64,000 nucleotides of DNA, taken from the NCBI GenBank assembly GCA_963823675.1, contig CAWGMT010000007.1:744001-808000 (forward strand). The letters are read 5' to 3'. The position numbers and the translations under genes are program-made. The notes below the pieces were generated by a model that did no database searches, was not told the origin of the DNA, and saw only the letters and a program-made list of their open reading frames with translations. Positions 36,037 through 47,627 of this stretch are shown here, piece by piece; within the stretch, counting starts at the first letter, position 1, and every line of letters starts with the position of its first letter. Origin of the DNA: CAWGMT01 sp963823675 (GTDB taxonomy: Bacteria; Planctomycetota; Planctomycetia; Isosphaerales; Isosphaeraceae).

Positions 36037-37132
36037 ATGACTCTGGCGCAGGAGCCGGGCAGGGCGGCGCGGGTGGGACGCCTCGAGACCCCGCACGGCT
36101 CGCTCGAGACACCGGCGTTCATGCCGGTCGGGACCCAGGCTACCGTCAAGGGAGTGACTCCCGATCAGCTTCGCGCGGCCGGCTCGCGGATGATTCTGGC
36201 CAATACGTACCACCTGGCGCTGCGGCCGGGTGAGGATGTCGTGGCCTCTTTGGGCGGCCTCCATGCCTTCATGGGCTGGGATGGTCCCATCCTGACGGAC
36301 TCCGGGGGATTTCAGGTCTTCAGTTTGTCGGAGCGTAACTGCGTGAATGACCAGGGGGTTATCTTTCGTTCGCATATCGACGGCCGCCTCCTGGAGCTGA
36401 CCCCCGAACGCGCGATCGCGATCCAGCAGGCGCTCGGATCGGACGTGGCCATGTGCCTGGATCATTGCCCCTCCCTGCCGGCTGCAAAGGACGACATCGC
36501 CGCCGCGGTCGAGCGCACGATCTCGTGGGCCAGGCGATGCAAGTCGGCCCACCGCCCTTGCGGCCAGGCGCTCTACGGGATCGTCCAGGGCGGGCCTCAT
36601 GCCGATCTCCGCGCCGAGTGCGCGCACGAGCTTTGCGAGCTCGACTTCGACGGTTACGCGATCGGCGGCGTCAGCGTCGGCGAGGGCCGCGACCAGTTCC
36701 GCCAGGCCCTCGATGTGACGACACACCTCCTGCCCGCCGACCGGCCCCGCTACCTGATGGGCGTCGGCCGACCGCAGGATATCTTGGATGCTGTCGCGAC
36801 CGGCGTCGATCTCTTCGACTGCGTGCTGCCGACCCGGAATGGCCGCAACGCAACATGTTTTACCGATGTTGGTTATGTCAAGCTTCGCAATGCCGCTCAC
36901 CGGAGTGATCCGCGGCCGATCGAGGAAGGATGCGAGTGTCTGGCCTGCCGGCGGTTTAGCCGGTCGTTATCTCCGCCACCTGTTCCTGGCCAGGGAGATG
37001 CTTGGACCGATCCTGGCGTCGATTCACAACCTGACGTACCTCCATCGGCTCACGTCCCGAATTCGGGAGGCGATAGCGGAGGGCCGGTTTGTCCAGTTGC
37101 GTCTAGAAGTCCTTGAAGCTTTGGGACCTTAA
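36037..37132 (+). CDS. tgt: queuine/preQ1 tRNA-guanine transglycosylase, one frame break
   Basis: It exchanges guanine 34 of QU(N) tRNAs for preQ1. Motifs: TPAFMPVGTQATVKGV, ILTDSGGFQVFSLS with the catalytic Asp, YGIVQGG, and DLFDCVLPTRNGRNAT with the nucleophile Asp. The zinc site has CECLAC and, after a frame shift at about 36963, continues as RYLRHLFLAREMLGPILASI and HNLTYLHRL, supplying the His ligand, to the stop at 37132. Read straight on, the first frame ends at 37116 in unrelated sequence. One extra T in AGCCGGTCGT would explain it. The order tgt-yajC-secDF is the standard one. Confidence 0.93.
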
Positions 37133-37243
37133 GCGTTAGAGTGCAGGAGCGGGGACGGCCGGACGCAGGCCTGATCGTCCGATCGTCGGCGATCGGCCTT
37201 GTCATTCCTGACTCGCGTCCGCATGACCGCCGCGCCGTGATGG

Positions 37244-37624
37244 ATGTCGATGATGTTCGAAGTGTTGCAGAATGGTGTCGTGCTGTTTGCCCAGGGCCAG
37301 GATGGCGGCGGCTCTAACGTCTTGTCGATGTTCATTTATCTGCTGCCGATCCCGTTTCTTTTCTACTTCTTGATCATTCGCCCCCAGCAGCAGCAGGAGA
37401 AGACGCGGCGCGCGATGATCGACGCCTTGAAGAAGAACGACAAGGTGCTGACGTCGGGCGGGATCTACGGCACGGTGGTCTCGGTGGACGCCAACAACGA
37501 CCGGGTGGTACTGCGGGTCGACGACGAACGGGGGCTGAGGCTGACGTTCACGAAGTCGAGCGTGTCGCGGGTGCTCGAAGCGTCGTCCGAGAAATCGGCG
37601 GAGCCGGGCAAAACTTCCGAGTGA
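37244..37624 (+). CDS. yajC: preprotein translocase subunit YajC
   Basis: 126 residues with one membrane helix (MFIYLLPIPFLFYFLIIRPQ) directly followed by QQQQEKTRRAM and the small beta domain DKVLTSGGIYGTVVSVDANN, the YajC signature. It accompanies SecDF in the membrane and is placed between tgt and secDF as usual. ATG 37244 is used; a GTG/ATG pair a few codons earlier cannot be excluded. Confidence 0.93.
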   Translation: MSMMFEVLQNGVVLFAQGQDGGGSNVLSMFIYLLPIPFLFYFLIIRPQQQQEKTRRAMIDALKKNDKVLTSGGIYGTVVSVDANNDRVVLRVDDERGLRLTFTKSSVSRVLEASSEKSAEPGKTSE

Positions 37625-37754
37625 AGCGCGGCGGAGGATCGTGCCGCGATTGGCTTGCGTCTCTTCGTTCCTGGAATCGGGCTTTGGGAAGAAACCCTGG
37701 AGGCTGGCCGCCGCAGATCGGCGGCGCGGATCTGCCGGGCTGGAGGAATCGACC

Positions 37755-40700
37755 ATGAAGCGTTTCGCGTGGAAAATTCGGATTGATCGTCGGCTCCACT
37801 CTCCTCGGCCTGCTCTGCCATGTGGCCTCCCGCCAAGAAGCTGAAGCTGGGGATCGACCTCTCGGGCGGGACGATCCTCGTCTACGAGGTTGCGCGCGAG
37901 AACCTGCCGCCCAGCTTCAACATGGACGAGCTGATCTCGGCGCTGAAGAAGCGCGCCGACCCCGAGGGCGTCAAGGAAATTCCGATCCGCAAGATCGGCG
38001 GCAACCGCATCGAGATCATCCTGCCCCAGGCCAGCAACGAGGAGGTCGAGGACGTCAAGAAGATGCTGACCGACGTCGGGTCGCTCGAGTTCCGCATCCT
38101 GGCCAACCGCAAGCACGACGAGCGACGGTCATACCGCTGCGCTTGGCCCCCGCGGCCTGGCCAAGCCCCCCCGCGCTACAAATGGGCTCGGCTGGGCGAG
38201 ATCTCGACCGGCGACCAACCCGACGCATCAAGACCACCGACACCACGATCACCGATCTCGAGCAGACGTGGAAGAAAGACCTGTACGCGGGCACCGAGGT
38301 CATCCTGACCGGCAAGGACGCCGACCGGCAACGACGCGGACCGAGTCGATCCGAGTGCGCCGCAACACGACCAACACGCTGATCCTCGATAAGCCCCACG
38401 GGCTCAAGTCGATCGCGTCGTACCGGATCGAGTACAACCCCAGCCGCATTCGCGGCGGCGACCCGAACAATCCCCGCCCATCGGACGTGATCATCCGCGA
38501 GGAGAAGGTCGCGCCGGGCGCATCGAGACCTTCATCCTCTGCAACCTCGATCGCCAGGGCCAGGAGGTGACCGGCAAGTATCTGCGCGCAGGTACGGCCG
38601 CGACATGGACGAGCGGCTTCAGCCGGCCGTCGGTTCGAGTTCGACCGGACCGGGCGCGCGCAAGTTCGGCCAGCTGACCCGCGAGCACCTGCCCGAGGAA
38701 GGGCGACGCGTTCAAGTACCAGCTTGCGATTCTTCTGGACAACCTGGTGATGTCGGCCCCGGCGATCAACTCCGAGATCCGCGACTCGGGCATCATCGAA
38801 GGTGGGCCGCAAGGGTTCAAGCCCAAGGAAGTCGAGCACCTGATCAACATGCTCCGGGCCGGCAGCCTGCCGGCAAGCTTGAACCCGACCCCGCTCCAGG
38901 AGGAGAAGGTCGGCCCCACGCTGGGCGAAGACACGATCGCCAAGGGCGTCTGCGCGATCTTGGTGTCGATGCTGGTCGTGCCGATCTTCATGGTGTTCTA
39001 CTACCGGTTCGCCGGCGTCGTGGCCGTCATCGCCCTCGCGGTCAACATGATCCTCTTGATCGGCTCGATGGCCTTCATCCAGGCCACGTTCTCCTTGCCG
39101 GGCCTGGCCGGGCTGGCACTCACGATCGGCATGGCCGTCGACGCCAACGTGCTGGTCTTCGAGCGCATGCGCGAGGAGAAGGAACGAGGCGCCAGCCTGG
39201 CCCAGCAGATCCGCAACGGCTTCAACCGCGCCTGGGTCACGATCTTCGACTCGCACGTCACCAACTTCCTGGCCGCCGTCGTGCTCTATGCCGTGGGCAC
39301 CGAGGAAGTCAAGGGCTTCGCCCTGACCATGATCATCGGCATGGCCTGGAACCTCTTCACGGCCGTGTTCATGTCGCGCGTGATCTTCGAGGTGCTGTTA
39401 CAGCCAGGGCTGGCTCAAGGAGGTGACGATGCTCAAGATGCTGGGACAAGACCAACATCGACTTCATCGGCCCGCGCTACTACTGCATGGCCGGCTCGCT
39501 GATCCTGATCGTCCTGGGCCTGATCGCCGACGGCGCATCCGCGGCCAGTCGATGTTCAACATCGACTTCACCGGCGGGACCCTGGTCACGATCCGGCTCA
39601 ACGAGACCGACCCGACCGTCCAGGCGCTCTGCCGAGTCGCGACGGGCCGAGTTCGTCCGCGACAGAAGGCACCAGCGTCCTGCCCGACGTGACCGTCGAG
39701 AGCCTGCGCGTTCGGCAACGACACGAAACTGGCGCGGTTCAACATCCGCACGACCGACCAGGATCCCGAAGCAGGTCAAGCAAGCAAGATCCTCGAGGCG
39801 TTCGGCTCCGGCCTGGCGCGGGTCGAGATGACCGCCAGCGAAGGCAAGGCCGATTCCCGCGCGCCGGCCTCGGGGGAAACGGCAACCGCCAAGACGGCCC
39901 CCGTCGCGACCAACCGGTTCGCCGGGCGGCCGCGAGTATGAGCTGAGCTTCAACACCACCGCCTTCAACAGCACCCAGACCCCCGCCCAGGTGGTCGCCG
40001 CCGAGTTCGCCAAGGTGCTGGACGGAGCCAAGATCGCCAACCCGACCTCGCGGTTCGAGATCCTCAACGCAGCGGACCGCGCCCGCCAGCGCACAGGTCC
40101 CAGGCGAAGTCCGCGCACCCAGGCGCCAGCCAGGGGCAGCAGACCTCATCCTGCGCACCGACCTCGAGCCCGACGTCGCCAAGGCCCAGCTCGCAGCGCT
40201 CAAGAACTCGCTGGCCAACAACCGCGACCTGCTCTTCGAGCGGATCACGAACTTCGGCGGGACCGTCGCGGGCGAGACCCGTACCCTGGCCCTCATCGCC
40301 ACGCGTGGCAAGCTGGGTGATCATCATCGTCTATCTCTGGTGGCGATTCCACTCGTTCACCTACGGCCTGGCCGCCGTGCTCGCCGTGGTCCACGACGTC
40401 TTGATCACCCTGGGCGCGATCGCCGTCAGCTACTGGCTGGCCATGGTCCCGGGATCTCAGCAGCCTGTCCTCCAGATCGACCAGTTCAAGATCGACCTGC
40501 CGATCGTCGCGGCGTTCCTGACCCTGATCGGCTTCTCGACCAACGACACGATCGTGATCTTCGACCGTATCCGCGAGATCAAGGGCAAGACGCCACACCT
40601 GACCAACAAGATGGTCAACGACGCGATCAACCAGACCCTGAGCCGGACGATCCTGACCTCGTTCACGGCCTGGCTGGTCGTCGTCATCCTCTACCTCTTC

Positions 40701-40859
40701 GGCGGCGAGGGCCTGCACGGGTTTGCCTTCGCCCTCGTGGTCGGCTTCCTGAGCGGAACCTACAGCACGGTCTACATCGCCACCCCGATCTTGATCGACT
40801 GGGTCGCAACCAAGACCGAGCCCGTCAAGACCGGCAAGCAACTGGCCACGGCGCGGTGA
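37755..40859 (+). CDS. secDF: fused SecD-SecF translocase subunit, many frame breaks
   Basis: SecDF is the proton-driven partner of SecYEG in protein export. SecD parts: AKKLKLGIDLSGGTILVYEV, the P1 domain (GGNRIEIILPQASNEEVEDV), QLAILLDNLVMSAPAINSEI and the membrane block with GLAGLALTIGMAVDANVLVF and ERMREE. SecF parts: NIDFIGPRYY, NIDFTGGTLVTIRLNE, and VAAFLTLIGFSTNDTIVIFD with RIREIKG, ending KQLATAR. The two halves join without a stop (about 39400-39480), as in planctomycete SecDF. At least twelve frame changes occur between 37780 and 40310, while the encoded pieces keep their order and family identity. That points to sequence errors, since loss of this gene should be lethal. Start MKRFAWKI at 37755. 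Confidence 0.88.
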
Positions 40860-40864
40860 GCGAG

Positions 40865-41671
40865 TCACGTCCGCAAAACCTGGCCGCCGAAGAGCCGTAC
40901 CTGCTCGCCGCCTGCGTCGAACGCAGAGCGCCCCTGCGCATCGATGCCTTGCGCGATCCCGGCGACGATCCGCGAGCCAAGGTCCACGCGAACCGGCTGG
41001 CCACGCAGCACGTCGAGCCGGCCCCACTCGGCCGCCAGCTCGGGATCGGCTTGCACCAGCCGACCGAGCTGACACTCGAATTGCCCCAGGATCGCGGCCA
41101 GGATCGCCGCCAAAATCGATTCGTCCCATGTTGAGTCATGGATCGCGGCCAGGCTGGTCGCCATTCCCCGGATCGCCGCGGGCGCTTCGTCGAGACGGGA
41201 GAGCACGTTAAGACCAACGCCCACCAGTACCCGGCGCCCGTGTTCCGTCTCCAGTCGCTCGGGCAGGATTCCACCCAGCTTGCGGCCGTCGAATTCGAGA
41301 TCATTGGGCCATCGGATGCCGAGCGATGGGCTGTCCAGCCGAAGCGCGGCAAGGGCCTTGATAAGGGACAATGCCATGACCAGCGCGAGCTTGGGCTCAT
41401 CGGCGACAGCCAGCCCATGCCGCTCTGGGTCGATGGCCAGCGTGAAGGTCAAGCTCCCCGAATCCGACCACCACTCGTGAATGCCCCTGCCCCGCCCGCG
41501 CGTTTGACGCCGCGCCCAGACGACCAATGGCAATTCGTGGGTCGCCTCGCGCACCAGCTCGGCGGCATGATCGCTGGTCGAGTCGAGCTGGTCAAAGACA
41601 ACCATGTTTTTGACGAATGCATAAGTTTGAGCGGCCGCCGTAATAGCTTTCATCACACTTCGAGCGCGCAT
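40865..41671 (-). CDS. birA: biotin-protein ligase
   Basis: It attaches biotin to the lysine of carboxylase carrier domains. 268 residues; motifs FDQLDSTSDHA, WARRQTRGRGRGIHEWWSDS (the ATP/biotin loop GRGRxG-like), SLTFTLAIDP, and IRWPNDLEFDGRKLGGILPE with the catalytic-site Lys. There is no N-terminal winged helix, so it is a non-repressor (class I) ligase. ATG 41653 is an alternative start. It is convergent with secDF at 5 bases. Pyruvate carboxylase at 48162 carries a matching biotin site and is a likely substrate. Confidence 0.92.
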   Translation of the reverse strand: MRARSVMKAITAAAQTYAFVKNMVVFDQLDSTSDHAAELVREATHELPLVVWARRQTRGRGRGIHEWWSDSGSLTFTLAIDPERHGLAVADEPKLALVMALSLIKALAALRLDSPSLGIRWPNDLEFDGRKLGGILPERLETEHGRRVLVGVGLNVLSRLDEAPAAIRGMATSLAAIHDSTWDESILAAILAAILGQFECQLGRLVQADPELAAEWGRLDVLRGQPVRVDLGSRIVAGIAQGIDAQGRSAFDAGGEQVRLFGGQVLRT

Positions 41672-41677
41672 CTTGGG

Positions 41678-41762
41678 ATCGCCGGACAGAGCCGGCTCCT
41701 ACAAGAGGCCGCCACCGCGCGGCGATTTGTGTAGGAGGGGGCTCTGTCCCCCGATCTCCTAC
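41678..41762. repeat. interspersed repeat, relative of the 8505 element
   Basis: GATCGCCGGACAGAGCCGGC opens it and GTAGGAGGGGGCTCTGTCCC with CCGATCTCCTAC closes it. The closing 32 bases are the exact reverse complement of 8561-8592. It lies between birA and the ECF gene, both on the minus strand. Confidence 0.85.
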
Positions 41763-41763
41763 T

Positions 41764-43296
41764 TCATTTCCCGAGCACCGCCTCGATCATCCAATCGCCG
41801 CCGATTCGCACTGGACTCGACGGAACGCCCGGCAAACCCTGGCGCGAATGCTTGCCGCCCGAGCTTGTATCAAAGCTGACGAAAACGCCTTTGGTCTGAT
41901 GAGCCCGAAAATCGAGCACCACCCAGAACTGCTTGGGAAGCTCGACGGGATGTTCGAAGCTGACCTCGACCCAGTTCTCGGCTCCACGCTCGAAGAGCGA
42001 GTAAGGCGCCAGCTCGGTATGCAGAATGCGTTTCTGGTCGTGGCTCAGGAAGTAGATCAGGAAGCTCTCCCGCGGAGGCTGCGGATTGCCATAACGAGAG
42101 CCATGGATCCGCAGGCCCTCCAGCCTGGTCGTCTCGCTCGGCCCGGAGAATTCGATCATCTCACCCGAGCCGCCGATGCTTTTCTTGCCGTCCGGACTGC
42201 CGTCGTGGTACTTGAGAACCGACGCGCTCAGATCGGCAGCCTCATCGGTGGCAACGAGGTTCGGGTCGATCTCGAAGTCCGTCCCCCCGTCGGTGGGACC
42301 GTCTGTTGCGGGCATCTCGGGCTCAGAAACGATCGCGCGATCGCTGATCGTCAATCCGGCCGTCGCGTCCGACGCCACTGATGCTGCGTGATCCTCAGCG
42401 CGTGAATCGGCAGCCGGTCTCTGTTGAGCCCAGACCGCAACGCCGGTCGAAATCAGCCCGGCAGCCATCAGAGCGCCCGCTGTCGCCTTCATTTTGTGGA
42501 AGAGCATGGTCTTCAATACTCCTTCAGTCAGTTTAGCGACCGTAGCCGGGACCGCGCCGGTAGCCGCCGCCTGGAGGGCGGCAAAATGAGCGCCGGCGCG
42601 GATCGTCGAATCAACCAGGAAAGCCGGCACGGCTGCCCGGCTCCCCTCTTGCGAAAGGATTGCGGCGGCGATACCCACGCCGGGGGCAATGCCGCGCTCG
42701 ATCAATCGCCCTTTCAGCCTTTCTCTTCCCCGAGCCAGGCGGCTTTGCAAGGTTCCCATTCGCCAGCCCAGTCGTCCCGCCGCCTGCTCGCGGGTCAAGC
42801 CTTCGAGGCAGCAGAGCAAAATGGGTGCGCGGTACCTTTCGGGCAGCCGGTCGAGCTCTTCGTGGATCACCAGCCCGAGATCGTCCCAGGCTGGGTCGAG
42901 CTCCGTCGAGTCGGCCGGCCTGGAGGCCCGTTGTTCATGACGTCGCTGCCTCGCCGCGGCTGACCGCGTGCCCGAGGCCACCCGATAAGCCACCTGATGC
43001 AGCCAGGGCCCCAAGGAGTCGCGCACCCAGAGCGAGCCGGTCCTGCGCAACAAGACCAGAAACGTCGCCTGAAAAGCGTCCTCGATGGCGTGCTCGTCGC
43101 GCAGGATCGTCCGGCAGGTGCGCACGACCATCGGGCCATGACGCTCGATCAAAGCCGTGAACGCCAGCTCCCGGCTTTGCTCGTCAGGGCCGCGGCATTG
43201 CTCCAGCAATTCCCGGTCCGTCCGGCCCGCGACTGTTCCAGCCGCGAAGAGCATCTGGACATTGCGGAGCGCGGACCTGCTTTGACTCTTACCCAT
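41764..43296 (-). CDS. ECF sigma factor with extracytoplasmic beta domain
   Basis: 510 residues from ATG 43296 with AGAGG upstream. Sigma region 2 is AFTALIERHGPMVVRTCRTI, then EDAFQATFLVLLRR. Region 4 is RLPERYRAPILLCCLEGLTR, then EQAAGRLGWRMGTLQSRLAR. A juxtamembrane linker (VPAFLVDSTIRAGAHFAA; AKLTEGVLKTML) leads to a membrane helix (ATAGALMAAGLISTGVAVWA). The C-terminal 190 residues are outside the cell and end in a strand-rich domain (WVEVSFEHPVELPKQFWVVL; GGDWMIEAVLG). This layout is frequent in planctomycetes. How the tethered sigma is released is unknown, and no anti-sigma gene is adjacent. Confidence 0.85.
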   Translation of the reverse strand: MGKSQSRSALRNVQMLFAAGTVAGRTDRELLEQCRGPDEQSRELAFTALIERHGPMVVRTCRTILRDEHAIEDAFQATFLVLLRRTGSLWVRDSLGPWLHQVAYRVASGTRSAAARQRRHEQRASRPADSTELDPAWDDLGLVIHEELDRLPERYRAPILLCCLEGLTREQAAGRLGWRMGTLQSRLARGRERLKGRLIERGIAPGVGIAAAILSQEGSRAAVPAFLVDSTIRAGAHFAALQAAATGAVPATVAKLTEGVLKTMLFHKMKATAGALMAAGLISTGVAVWAQQRPAADSRAEDHAASVASDATAGLTISDRAIVSEPEMPATDGPTDGGTDFEIDPNLVATDEAADLSASVLKYHDGSPDGKKSIGGSGEMIEFSGPSETTRLEGLRIHGSRYGNPQPPRESFLIYFLSHDQKRILHTELAPYSLFERGAENWVEVSFEHPVELPKQFWVVLDFRAHQTKGVFVSFDTSSGGKHSRQGLPGVPSSPVRIGGDWMIEAVLGK

Positions 43297-43386
43297 CAAT
43301 CCTCTTTTGTGAGGGGTGTCTCGTCGGCTGTCCAGTAGTAATGTCACGACAAGCGCCGATTAGTCCAAAGATTCTGGATTCTAAAT

Positions 43387-43725
43387 TCAAATCCCAGCCC
43401 GGCGCCTGGCGTCATGGCAGTCGAAGCCGCCGATCTCGAACTCTTGGCACGCCAGCGGGCGGAATTCGTAGTGGCGGCAGCGGCGCGACTCGGCGTCGTA
43501 CCAGAGGCAAGGAGTTCCATAGAACGGCCCGCCCTCGGCCTGGCGCTTCTGGTAATCGGCAAGAAGCTCGGCAAAGATATCCGGGCGCTCCCTCTTGAGC
43601 CGATCCCAGGCTTCCTCCCCCTCCTCGCCGAAGACCTTGTAAAAGGGAGGCTCGGTGACCACGAGACAACACGCGCCGCAACCGTCGCATGACTCGATGA
43701 CCGAAAGTGATTGCCTGGTGTCCAT
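43387..43725 (-). CDS. YkgJ-type cysteine cluster protein
   Basis: 112 residues with CDGCGACCLVV near the start and later CLWYDAESRRCRHYEFRPLA, then CQEFEIGGFDCHD: the CxxCxxCC-type zinc/iron cluster domain (YkgJ/UPF0153). The function of the family is unproven; metal binding is likely. It lies behind the ECF gene on the same strand at about 90 bases. Confidence 0.88.
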   Translation of the reverse strand: MDTRQSLSVIESCDGCGACCLVVTEPPFYKVFGEEGEEAWDRLKRERPDIFAELLADYQKRQAEGGPFYGTPCLWYDAESRRCRHYEFRPLACQEFEIGGFDCHDARRRAGI

Positions 43726-44056
43726 GAGTTCCGATCTTGACCAATTGCGAAAGCCAGAGCTTTCATGACTTCGACGACCAGCTCGAGATTCCAGAGCTTA
43801 CCCGACGCCTACGCCCTTGCCCAGCTTCCCGCTGGCGCGGCGATTCCCGAATCGGCGACGCGCGGCCCAGTATGTTCCATGACGCGCACCCCGAATGAAC
43901 GATCTGTACGCGATCTTAACCGAGCCGGGCATCGTGTGGTCTCCGGTCGTCCCAGGGATCCAGGTTGAGAAACATTACGCGGAGAATTGTGAAAAACACG
44001 TCCGTCCATTCGGCACTACTTTGGGTAAGATCAGAAACTGGAGGGGAAACTGATCG
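43726..44056. other. intergenic region upstream of the ECF-TPR gene
   Basis: About 330 bases between divergent genes. Only the ribosome site GGAGGGGAAA just before ATG 44057 is clear. Confidence 0.5.
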
Positions 44057-47000
44057 ATGAGTGGATGGCCTGGGTCCGATATTCGATCGCTGGAACTCCT
44101 TTTCAGCGCGGGGACGAGCAGCGGCCTCTCGGACGCCGAGTTGGTGGATCGTTTTCTCGCCATGGACGGCGAACAGTCAGAGCTCGCCTTCGAGGGCCTC
44201 GTGTTGCGGCACGGGCCCATGGTCTTCGACGTCTGCCGGAAGATCCTGCGTGATTCCCACGATGCCGAAGACGCCTTCCAGGCCACATTCCTCGTGCTGG
44301 CCGCCAGCGCTCGCTCGATTGTGAAGCGCAAGTCGGTCGCAAGCTGGCTTCACGGCGTCGCCCTGCGAGTCGCCCGGAAGGCTTGGTGCGATGCCGCAAG
44401 GCGAAAGGCCCAGGAACGGAGGATCGCCGAGATGACCCCGGAGCAAGTCGAGGCCGACCGTTCTGTCGGAGAGCTTGTAGACTTCGAGGCGTTGCATGAC
44501 GAGATCGAGCGTCTCCCACGGAAATATCGTGACCCGATCGTCCTCTGCTATCTCGAAGGCATGACTCTGGACACGGTGGCGACGCAGCTTGGTTGTCCCA
44601 TCGGCACGATCGGCGTCAGGCTGATGCGGGCCCGGGAACGATTGAAGGTTCGCTTGACTAGGCGGGGAGCTGATAACGCGGATGGCGCACTCATCGCAGG
44701 CGTTTCATCAGGTTCGGTTCCCACCGTACTCTCGGGATCGCTGGTCCGATCGACTGTCGCTGACGCGGTTCGATTCGCGTCCGGAGGAACGATTTCGCTG
44801 ACAGTAGCGCGGCTCGCAACTGAGCTAGCAAGGAGTATGGCCATGACCAAGCTGTTGAAGGCAGGCGTCGCCGTTCTGATCGTCACTGCCGCCGTTGCAT
44901 CTGCCGGCGGACTGCTGGTGCGCTCGCGGATCATGGCGGCCCGAGCTCAAGAGGCGAAGGAGCCGCGAGCGCAGCAGGACGCAGCGTTCGTCATCGATGA
45001 GAAGGTGGTTATGAAGTACCCCGCTGATTTGCGTGAAGGCGATCGAGTCGTCAACATCGGGCGTGTGTTTCGGATCTACGTTGTGGAACAGATTGATGCG
45101 CATCGCGTCCGAATCAGAAGCGCGAATATCGGTGGCTGGATTGACTCATCGCAAATTGTCCGATACGACCAGGCGATAGATTTTTACACCAGCGAGATCG
45201 AGCGCACGCAGACAATGCTCAACCGTATGAGGGACGGGCACTGATCTGGCTGTCCAAGCGTGAATACGACAAAGCAATCTCTGATCTCAGCGACTCGATA
45301 CGTATCAATCCAGGGCTCGACAGAAGCTTCTTTAATCGAGGACAGATCTTCCGGATGCGCGGCGAATTCGACAAAGCAATCTCGGACTTCGCGGAAGCGA
45401 TTCGGCTCGATCGGCAGAACGCCGCTGCCTATTTCTTCAGAGCCGATTGTCTCAACGAGAAGCGACTATTTCGCGAGGCGATCGCTGACGGTGACGAAGC
45501 GATCCGGCTTGATGCCACGAAGGCCGACGCGTACGTGGTGCGGGGCAACGCTTGGGAGGGGGAAGGCGCACTGGAAAAAGCGATCGCAGACTGCAACGAG
45601 GCGATCCGGCTCGATCCCGGACACGGGCCGGCTTATTTCTTTCGCGGCAGGTGCCAATACAAAAAGGGACAATATGACAAGGCCATCGAGGACTTCGGCG
45701 ATGCCATCCGGCTGAACCCGGCGGATCCTTGGGCGTACGATTGGCGTGGCAGTGCCTTCGCCTATTTGGAGAAGTACGACAATGCCATTGCCGACTTCAA
45801 CGCAGAGATCCGACTCGATCCAAAGGCCGCCGTCAGCTACGAGGGGCGCGCACGAATTTGGCTCGTGAAGGGCGTTCACGACCGCGCGCTCGCCGATTGT
45901 AATGAAGCGATTCGCCTCGATCCCGGATACGAGGAGGCCTATGAGGTGCGCGGTAGGTGCTGGAACGCGAAGCGACAATACGACAAAGCGATCACCGACT
46001 GCAACGAGGCCATCCGGCTGAACCCGGCGCACGTATGGGCGTACGAAGTGCGTGGCCGTGCTTCGCGCACGACAAAGGCGTACGACAAAGCCATCGTCAA
46101 CTTCAGCGCGGCGATCCGACTCGATCCGAAAGCCGCTGCACGCTACGAGGCACGCGCACGAGTTTGGCTTGACAACGGCGAAAACGACAGGGCGTTGGCC
46201 GACTGCAACGAAGCGATCCGGCTCGATACAGGTTACGAGGCCGCCTATGAAGTGCGCGGCAGGTACTCGCGCGCGAAGGGAGAGCTCGACAAGGCCATCG
46301 ACGATCTTACCGAGGCGATCCGCCTTAGTCCCAAGGCAGTCGCCAGCTACGAGGTCCGTGCGCGAGTCTGGCTTGATAAGGGCGAGAATGGCAAGGCGTT
46401 GGCCGACTGCAACGAAGCGATCAGGCTCGATACAGGTTACGAGGCCGCCTATGAAGTGCGGGGCAGGTGCTGCGCGCGAAGGGAGAGCTCGACAAGGCCA
46501 TCGCCGATCTCACCGAGGCGATCCGGCTCGATCCCGAATTCGAGGTCGTCTATTACGTACGCGGCGGGTGCTGGCTTGAGAAGGAACAATGCGACAGGGC
46601 CATCGCCGACTTCACCGATGCCATCCGGCTGAATCCGGCGGATGCATGGGCGTACGAATGGCGTGGCTGTGCCTGGGGCATTTTGAAGGAATACGACAAA
46701 GCCATCGCCGACTTTACCGAGGCAATTCGCCTCGAACCCAAGGTCGCCGCCAGGTACGCAGGCCGCGGACAAGCGCGGTACGACAAGGGCGAGCACGACA
46801 AGGCTATCGCCGACTGCAACGAGGCCATCCGGCTCGATCTCAGAAACGAGTGGGCGTACAGGGTGCGCGGTCAGTGCTGGAGGAAAAAGGCACAAAACGA
46901 CAAGGCCATCGCCGACTTTACCGAGGCGATCCGCCTGAGCCCGACTTATTCTTATGCGCACGTTTATCGTGGGCGAATACTGGCCGATATCAAGGAATAC

Positions 47001-47450
47001 GACAAGGCCATCGCCGATTGCAACGAAGCGATCCGGCTCGATCGCAAGAATGAGTGGGCGTACGTCGTGCGCAGCGATTGCCTGTACGTGAAGGGACGAT
47101 ATGACGAGGCCCTCGCCGACCTGGATGAGGCTCTGCGCCTACGTCCGGCTGATGAGGAGGCCCTCGGCGATCGCGCGTGGCTCTATGCTGTGTGTCCCCG
47201 CGCGAAGCACCGCGACGGCAAGAAAGCCGTGGAGTCGGCGACAAAGGCATGTGAGCTGACGAAATGGAGTGAGGCAGTTTATCTCATGATCCTCGCCGCG
47301 GCCTGCGCGGAAACCGGCGATTTCGAATCCGCGGTGAAGTGGCAGACCAAGGCCAACGAGCTCTATTCCGACACCAAGGAAAAGACCAAAGGCGAGGGGC
47401 GGCTCAAACTCTATCGGCAGAAGCAGCCGTACCGCGACCCGCAGCCGTGA
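44057..47450 (+). CDS. ECF sigma factor fused to a long TPR domain, two frame breaks
   Basis: The sigma part (SELAFEGLVLRHGPMVFDVC; EDAFQATFLVLAASARS; LPRKYRDPIVLCYLEGMTLD) covers residues 1-200, then a linker like the other ECF proteins here, a membrane helix (LLKAGVAVLIVTAAVASAGG) and a small SH3-like segment (VINIGRVFRIYVVEQIDAHR-like). The frame stops at 45244, but the next frame continues at once with ALIWLSKREYDKAISDLSDS and about eighteen TPR units of 34 residues (GRCWNAKRQYDKAITDCNEA type). A second break near 46471 is a one-base loss in TGCTGCGCGCG compared with the sister unit at 46260. The true product is probably one protein of about 1,130 residues. If the stop is real, sigma and TPR parts would be separate. 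Confidence 0.75.
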
Positions 47451-47627
47451 GGGTCTGTTGGACGGATCGCCTTGGAAGAGCCCAATAGCCGAAATTCGTA
47501 GTCGAGACGGGCCAGCAGCAGTCTCGTGTTCTTACGGCGAGTATAATCGACCTGCGTCGCGGGGGAGTAGCTTGGGTGACGGGCCTCGGTCAAGTCAGTT
47601 CGTGCGATTCAGGACAAGGTGTTCATC

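Noticed and set aside
37755..40859. Programmed frameshifting in secDF
   Set aside because: There are too many shifts in both directions and no shared slippery motif or downstream structure. Sequence error is far simpler.
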